DNA from: Apus apus
Taxonomy: Eukaryota; Chordata; Aves; Apodiformes; Apodidae
Assembly: GCF_020740795.1 (NCBI RefSeq)
Contig: NC_067305.1
Location: 1,674,001 to 1,738,000 of the forward strand
Direction: 5' to 3'
DNA length: 64,000 nt
Shown: piece by piece, positions 58,206 to 64,000 of the stretch
Position numbering within the stretch: the first letter of the stretch is position 1
Layout: each line of letters starts with the position of its first letter
Notes under the pieces: generated by a model
The model's database searches: none
Told to the model about the DNA's origin: nothing
The model's input: the letters and a program-made list of their open reading frames with translations, nothing else
Program-made: the position numbers and the translations under genes

Positions 58206-59404
58206 GGGGGTGAGAAGGAGGAGACAGGGTGGGATAGTGGCCCCCAAGTCACCCAGAGGAACACAAGGCTTTGACAAGAAGCCTCTGGACATTGATCGAT
58301 GGATCGATGTCCACCTTCAGTTCCCTTTTTGGGGCCAAACATCAGGATTTGGAGAACATTTCTCACACAGAAGGCAGGCAACCCATACCCTGATATTCCC
58401 AGGGGAGCTCCTGTAAGGGGGGGGTGCTCCTGGCAGCTCCTCCAAAAGCCACTCACCCCCCTGCCAGAATCAGGATCAAACTTGATGCAATTTGGGCAGG
58501 TTTTTTGTGGAGTTGTGGGGGTGCACACTCGTCTGCAGCTCAATTCGGTTCAGGGGGGGGGGGGGTCAGAATTGGGGTGAAGGGAAGGGAAGCAAAGATC
58601 CCAGGGTGCAGGGCTCACTGGGTTCTCTGCAGGCCACGAGAAGAAGTTAAAGATCAAATCATCCAAATCAGGGCATTTATTAAAAAACAAGCAACCCAGA
58701 AGAAGCTGGTTTCAAACCAACTTGCTTTTCCCAGGGAACATTTTGAAATAGTCTCCCCAAAACTGAAGCAGCTTTTCCCTCCCCGAGCTGATGATCCCCA
58801 GCCGTTCACTCCTCTGCCTTCAGCACCTCCAAGAAAAGCCCCGAATTATTAATTCCCTTCGATTTTTGGCGCCGAGGGGGGGTGAATGGGGGGTGGGGGG
58901 AGATGGTGGTTACCCCGGGACAGGGGGGGTGAGGATCGGGCCCCTCGGGAAGGTGCTGGTTCATGGTGTGAGGCAGAGCCGGGATCTTCAGCCCGGGGAG
59001 GGGGGCAGAGCTGAAGTGTCACCTGCCCTGGAAAATGGACCTCGGGAGTGGGGGGATATTTGGTGGGGTGGGGGGCTCTGATGTTCCCTTTCAGCCTCCT
59101 GCGTGGGAACTTGTCCAGCTCCCTGTTCCCGAGGGTTTCTGCTCATCCCAGCCGGCTCCTCTCGGGGCTGGAGCCCAGTCCGGGGTGCCCGGGGGTGCTG
59201 GTGGCGCTGGGAGGGGGTGACACTCAGGCAGTGTCACTGTCACACCCCAGAGACCCCCCCTTGGCTCCCTCCGGTCCTGCAAAACCAGACGGGAAGGGAA
59301 AGGGGGATTGGAAAAGGGGGAACAAAGGAGCTGGTGGCTGCTGCGCCCCGGGCTTGGGCAGAGCCGGGACACCCGCTGGGACCCACCCGCTCCTCCCTGC
59401 CCCT
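58206..59404. other. Intronic non-coding DNA; two ATCGAT sites at 58295 and 58303
   Basis: The motif attgatcgatggatcgatg spans 58291-58309. It also contains the candidate exon at 58633, listed separately. Confidence 0.4.
58633..58852 (+). other. Candidate orphan exon or conserved element
   Basis: After a ctctgcag acceptor-like site, 72 codons stay open to a TAA at 58850. Composition is unlike the surroundings: A-rich, with many Lys, Gln and Glu codons (REEVKDQIIQIRAFIKKQ at its start). I do not recognise the peptide. The polypyrimidine tract is weak and no polyadenylation signal follows nearby, so a conserved non-coding element is equally possible. Confidence 0.25.
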
Positions 59405-59960
59405 CTTCCTTCTGCTCCTTGTTTCCTTCTTTCTTTTTCTCTTTTCTTTTTCTTTCTCTTTTTCTTTTTCTTTCTCTTTTTCCTTCTCTTTTTCTTTTTC
59501 TTTCTCTCTCTTCTCTTTCTCTTTTTCTTTCTCTTTCTCTCTTCCCCTTTTTCTTTTTCTTTCTCTTTTTCTTTCTCTTTTTCTCTTCCCCTTTTTCTTT
59601 CTCTTTCTCTTTTTCTTTTTCTTTCTCTTTCTCTTTTTCTTTTTCTTTCTCTTTTTCTTTCTCTTTCTTTCTTTTTCTTTCTCTTTTTCTTTCTCTTCTC
59701 TTTCTTTTTCTTTTTCTTTCTCTTTTTCTTTCTTTTTTCTTTCTCTTCTCTTTCTCTTCCCCTTTTCCTTTCTCTTTTTCTTTCTCTTTTTCTCTTCCCC
59801 TTTTTCTTTCTCTTTCTCTTTTTTCTTCCTTTCTCCCTTTCTCTCTTTTTCTCTTCCTCCCTCTTTTTATTATTTTTACTTTTACCTGTTTCTCTTAATT
59901 TCTTTTTCTCTTTTCCTCCTTTCCTTTTCTCTCTCTTTTTTTTTTTTAATGTTTAATTTC
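59405..59960. repeat. Second polypyrimidine tract (TTTCTC/TTTTTC)n
   Basis: About 550 bp of irregular ctttctctttttct-type repeats. It is less regular than the tract at 51286. Confidence 0.95.
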
Positions 59961-60887
59961 CCTTTTCTCTTCTTTTGCCCACCCCTTTGTCTCCACCCTC
60001 CTTTCTCAGCCCGTTTTACCCCCAACACCCCCTTGCCCAGCCAGCAGTGCCACCCACCCAAGATAAACCCCTCCCTGTAACCAACCCCCTCAAGGGTTGG
60101 TTCCATGTTCCTCTCCCACCTTCGTGGAGAAGCCCCATGGATGTTCATCTCCCACCCAGGGAATAACCCAGGGAACAACCCAGCTCCATCGGGACGACCC
60201 CCCCTATTCTGCAGCCCCTTTCCCTTCCCCCAGGTCCCTCCCTTGGCCTCCCCCCCCCCCCAGATCCCAGAGCCATCAAAGTGATGTGCCAGCAAAATCC
60301 ATCGCGCCGTTAAAACCACCCGTGGGAGTTTCAATAAAATCGAGCAGGGAGGATCAATGGGCTGTGCTGGCCCCAGCCCTGCTCATGGTGGGGGGAGAGA
60401 GAGAGGCAGGAAAAATACCCAGGGCTGTGAAATGGGGGCAGTGGGAGGTGGGGGGGGGGAAGAGCTGATTACAAATCTATCCCCTACTCGCCGTGATTAA
60501 TTGCTGCTTTACCAGGAGGAACAGCTCTGAGTGGGGGTCACTGTGAAAGGTATCGTGGGGGGGGGGTTGTTTCTCTGCTCTGTTCAGATGGGAGGAGGCA
60601 AAAGGCCTTTTCCTTCAGGAGTTTTCCTGCTCACATGAGTGGAGTGGGAAAGGAGCAGGGAGCAGGACACAGGCACAGCCTGGGCTGGTCATTGCCTTCC
60701 AGGTGGGATTTGGGAGTTGGGAAGGGCCCTCACCAGCTGCTCAGGAGCATCCAGGGGTGCTTTGCAGCCCTGGGAAGATGCTGAGCCTCAGCCAGCTGGG
60801 ATGGGGGCAGTGCTGGAGGCTGGGCACCCACCATGGAGCATCTCCTGGCCCAGCTCCCACGCAGCAAATTGCCTGAAGTTCAGTTGT
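59961..60887. other. Non-coding DNA with small islands at 60265-60355 and 60465-60525
   Basis: Contains ccatcgcgccgttaaaacca, gtttcaataaaatcgagc and cgccgtgattaattgctgct. Candidate regulatory elements. Confidence 0.4.
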
Positions 60888-61262
60888 CATAGAATCATGG
60901 AATGTTTTGGGTTGGAAGGGACCTTGAAGATCATCCAGTCCCACTCCCTGCTGTGGACAGGGCTACCACAAACTAGACCAGGTTGCTCCAAGCCCCATCC
61001 AACCTGCCCTTCAACACTGCCAGGGATGGGGCAGCCACAGCTTCCCTGGGCAACCTGGGCCAGGTTCTCACCACCCTCACAACAAAGAATTCCCTCCTCA
61101 TGTCTCACCTCAATCTCCCTCTTCCAGTTTTCATCCATCCCCCCTTGTCCTCTCCCTCCCTGCCCTTGTCCCAAGCCCCTCCCCAGCTTTCCTGGAGCCC
61201 CTTCAGGCCCTGGAAGGTGCTCTAAGGTCTCCCTGGAGCCTTCTCTTCTCCAGGCTGAACAA
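60888..61262 (-). mobile_element. CR1 LINE 3' part
   Basis: Antisense CR1 starting with the tail tcatagaatcatggaatgtt and truncated at ctccaggctgaac. Confidence 0.92.
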
Positions 61263-61654
61263 ATTGCCCAGTGGGGTTCAGGCTTCTGGCTCCTTCTCAC
61301 CCCAAAACCCCTCCCAGGTGCTGCTGCCCCTTCAATCCCCTCTATCCCACATCAGGGTGTCCAGCCGGGCTCGTGTGTCTGTTCCTAGTGCTCAGGGGTC
61401 TCAGTCCTTGCCCTGCCCTCCCCGGAGGTCCCTGCCTCGAATTAAAACATCATCCATCGCTGCGGCGGCCGCGCGTAATCCCTGGCAGATCAGTGCAATT
61501 ACTGCGGGAAATACCTTGGGAGCTGCACTAATAACGCCGGGCGCGGGATGAAGCGGCAGTGGCTTAGAGCCGAGCTCAGCCCCACGCCCGGGGGGCAGCA
61601 GCTCCCTGGGGGGTGGTTGTGCGGCCGGGGTGGGGGGAGGTGGGGAGGTGGGCT
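61263..61654. other. Conserved-looking island at 61430-61555
   Basis: Contains cctcgaattaaaacatcatc, gatcagtgcaattactgcgg and actaataacgccggg. CpG-bearing yet AT-mixed single-copy DNA squeezed between a CR1 and the VNTR. Confidence 0.4.
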
Positions 61655-62745
61655 GTGGGGCAGCTGTGGGGTTAGTGTGGGGCAGGGATGGGGCAGCGAT
61701 GGGGCACCGTGGGGCAGCGATGGGGCAGGGATGGGGCAGGGATGGGGCAGCGATGGGGCAGGGATGGGGCAGCCATGGGGCCGCGATGGGGCAGGGATGG
61801 GGCAGCAATGGGGCAGCCGTGGGGCAGCGATGGGGCAGGGATGGAGCAGCAATGGGGCAGGGATGGGGCACCGTGGGGCAGCGATGGGGCAGCTGTGGGG
61901 TTAGTGTGGGGCAGGGATGGGGGAGCAATGGGGCAGGGATGGGGCAGGGATGGGGCAGCGATGGGGCAGGGATGGGGCAGCGATGGGGCAGGGATGGGGC
62001 AGCCATGGGGCCGCGATGGGGCAGGGATGGGGCAGGCGTGGAGCAGCAATGGGGCAGGGATGGGGCAGCAATGGGGCAGCAATGGGGCAGCCGTGGGGCA
62101 GCGATGGGGCAGGGATGGAGCAGCGATGGGGCAGGGATGGGGCAGCGATGGGGCAGGGATGGGGCAGCGATGGGGCAGGGATGGGGCAGGGATGGGGCAG
62201 GGATGGGGCAGCAATGGGGCAGCAATGGGGCAGCCGTGGGGCAGCGATGGGGCAGGGATGGAGCAGCGATGGGGCAGGGATGGGGCAGCGATGGGGCAGG
62301 GATGGGGCAGCGATGGGGCAGGGATGGGGCACCGTGGGGCAGCGATGGGGCAGCTGTGGGGTTAGTGTGGGGCAGGGATGGGGGAGCAATGGGGGAGCAA
62401 TGGGGGAGCGATGGGGCAGGCGTGGGGCAGGGATGGGGCAGCGATGGGGCAGGGATGGGGCAGGCAGGGATGGGGCAGGCAGGGAGGGGTCAGGCAGGGA
62501 TGGGGCAGGCAGGGATGGGGCAGGGATGGGTCAGGCAGGGATGGGTGAAGCAGGGATGGGGCAGGCAGGGATGGGGCAGGGATGGGGCAGGCAGGGATGG
62601 GGCAGGCAGGGAGGGGTCAGGCAGGGATGGGGCAGGCAGGGATGGGTGAAGCAGGGATGGGGCAGGCAGGGATGGGGCAGGGATGGGGCAGGCAGGGATG
62701 GGGCAGGCAGGGATGGGGCAGGCAGGGAGGGGTCAGGCAGCCGCT
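61655..62745. repeat. 11-bp VNTR (gatggggcagg) with ~230-bp higher-order repeats
   Basis: Over 1 kb of tandem 11-bp units. The marker cagctgtggggttagtgtgg recurs at 61661, 61890 and 62351 (spacings 229 and 461), showing block duplication. From about 62460 the unit changes to a 15-bp form (gggatggggcaggca). Open frames up to 602 codons run through it and are not credible genes. Confidence 0.96.
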
Positions 62746-62865
62746 CCCCGCCCGCCTCGGCGCCCCTCGCCGCCATTCCCGGGGCGCCCCGCCCCCCCCC
62801 CCGGGCCGCGCATGGATCGCTCCAAGGCTGCGCGCGCCGCGGGCGCTGGGACGGCCCATGGCGCT

Positions 62866-62892
62866 GGGGGGGGGGGGGGGGGGGGGGGGGGG
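62866..62892. repeat. Poly-G run (27 G)
   Basis: Uninterrupted G homopolymer beside the CpG island at 63 kb. Its length is likely to be a sequencing or assembly weak point. Confidence 0.9.
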
Positions 62893-62939
62893 TGCGGGCG
62901 CTGCCCCGCAGGGGGCGCCAGCGCGGCGGGGCGGGGGGG

Positions 62940-63062
62940 GGGCGCGGAGCGTTCCCCGCGCCAAGATGGCGCCGCGCGGTGCGTGAGGCGGGACGGACCC
63001 ACCGACCCCGGGAGCACAGCCCGGGGGGGTTGCCCCGCTCCGCCCGAGGAGCCGTTATCCAG
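62940..63062 (+). promoter_or_regulatory. Putative CpG-island promoter and first exon of an unidentified transcript
   Basis: A CpG-dense patch (about 62745-63200) contains CCAAGATGGCGCC at 62961-62973, a good match to the YY1 core element found just downstream of many housekeeping-gene start sites; its + orientation suggests rightward transcription. The ATG inside it (62966) gives only MAPRGA and a stop, so it would be 5' UTR or a tiny upstream ORF. The sequence ccag|gtgagc at 63062/63063 is a consensus splice donor. No following exon can be recognised before 64000, so the gene is unknown. It could be a neighbouring gene or a nested or alternative transcript within ONECUT3. Confidence 0.45.
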
Positions 63063-64000
63063 GTGAGCGGCCCCGGTGTGACCCTCGGCCCGGGCTGGCC
63101 CGGCGGGGAGAGGCCCCTGGTTGAGCCCCCGGTGTCACCTCCGCGCAGGCCCCGGCTCCCCCGCTGTCCCTGGGCCTGCGGCAGCCGCTGCTGCCTGAGC
63201 GCAGGGCCGGGTGGGGATGGCCGGGAGCGGGGCTGGGAGTGGTGGTGGCACCAGGGGAGGTTGGGCTGGGAAGTCTTGAGGGCACCGGGGCCTCCCGGAT
63301 CGCGGCCTGGCTCGTGTCGGGAAGGTTCTTGCCACGCGCTGCTGGAGCTGAGGGACAAGCCGGCAGCATCCCCTGCCCCCGCCCTCCCACCTGCCCGAAG
63401 AGGGTCCCAAACCCTGGTGAATCCAGCCTCCGTCACCCCAGCCCCAAGGATTACAGATCTTCCTGGTTTTTCACAGAGCAAGAAAGGCAGCGGCCCCCTG
63501 AGAACTGACTCGGCCAAACCCCAGGGCAGCCACACCCCCCCCAGCCCAGCAATCCGCCTGAGAACAGATGTGATCAGGAAATGCAGAAAACTCTTGGTTT
63601 TTTCTCCCCCTACTGCTCTTCCCCCTCTCTCCAGCAAATGTTCCGTAGCGGGTAACAGCTCCAGGCCCTCTCTGGACACCACCTCTCCACCGAGAGCAGC
63701 TCGGGAGCAACATACACTTCACTGATTGCTGAATTTGTTTCTTGTCCCTGGATCTGGGAGCTGCTGAAGGCAGCAGCAATTTGGCAGGAAGAGCCTGACA
63801 AGAATGGGCTGATGAGAGTCACTTAGCAGCAGCCTGTGCTGGTGCCAGAGGGAGATCCCTGCTGCTCCTTTGCTGCCCAGTGAGGACACAGTTGGACTGC
63901 ACAGGACCCACAGTGCTGTGGGTGACAGGAATGTCACTTGCCCTGGATTCCCAGGCCAGGCTCCTTGCCCTGTGTTAACTTCTCCCTGCCACTGGGGCAC
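63063..64000. other. Sequence downstream of the putative first exon, nothing recognised
   Basis: Begins as a consensus intron start (gtgagc). CpG content falls after about 63300. No convincing second exon is visible, although single-copy sequence at 63450-63900 deserves an alignment check. Confidence 0.4.

Larger units (their letters stand above)
48029..64000 (+). other. Probable first intron of ONECUT3 (3' end outside window)
   Basis: The intron opens with GT at 48029-48030. I looked for the conserved homeodomain exon (the family's CKRKEQE, LVFTD and NARRRSL motifs) to the end of the window and did not see it. ONECUT genes normally have one large intron between the CUT and homeodomain exons, so exon 2 is expected beyond 64000. 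The other possibility is that the intron ends early and the later part of the window is intergenic; the CpG island near 63 kb makes this worth testing. Confidence 0.6.

Noticed and set aside
61917..63725. 602-codon open frame on the + strand
   Set aside because: Most of it is the 11-bp VNTR read as Gly/Trp/Gln/Ala repeats, then a CpG island. No domain, and all frames of such an array stay open.

Overview
This is avian nuclear DNA, most likely from a GC-rich microchromosome. Three things point that way: about 20 CR1 LINE fragments, many ending in the CR1 hallmark ATTCTATG-type octamers; very many GC-rich minisatellites and simple repeats; and a vertebrate developmental transcription-factor exon inside a broad CpG-rich domain. 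I see no bacterial or viral genes. The window is almost entirely non-coding, and nearly all long open frames are by-products of GC-rich or tandemly repeated sequence.

The one gene I can support is a ONECUT-family (CUT-homeodomain) gene on the + strand. Exon 1 coding sequence runs from an ATG in a perfect Kozak context at 46999 to a phase-1 splice donor after 48028. It encodes 343 complete residues, ending with the whole CUT domain. The N-terminus and the RILCRSQ signature in the CUT domain fit ONECUT3 better than ONECUT1 or ONECUT2. I could not find the homeodomain exon, so the first intron probably runs past the end of the window (more than 15.9 kb). Just upstream are a TATA-less GC-rich promoter with a palindromic CRE (46612-46619) and GC boxes, and a 4-codon upstream ORF.

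Layout: 1-39 kb is CpG-poor flanking DNA. In it, truncated CR1 copies and minisatellites alternate with AT-rich single-copy islands that look like conserved non-coding regulatory elements. Roughly 39.2-53.1 kb is a broad CpG-rich domain centred on ONECUT3 exon 1, as expected of a Polycomb-regulated developmental locus. From 48.03 kb to the end lies the probable first intron, with two long polypyrimidine tracts (51.3-52.0 and 59.4-60.0 kb), several minisatellites and a 1.1 kb 11-bp VNTR (61.66-62.75 kb). A second, small CpG island at 62.75-63.2 kb carries a YY1-like AAGATGGCG core and a consensus splice donor, and looks like the promoter and first exon of an unidentified transcript.

The most interesting signals are: a dense cluster of ATCGAT sites (the core bound by ONECUT/CUX proteins) 2.7-3.0 kb upstream of the ONECUT3 start, with an apparent window-wide excess of that hexamer; a ~250 bp near-identical inverted duplication of non-repeat DNA whose breakpoint lies in a CR1; a near-identical inverted CR1 pair with open frames; and the CpG-island promoter inside the probable ONECUT3 intron. 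I found no evidence of a wholly new biological system.
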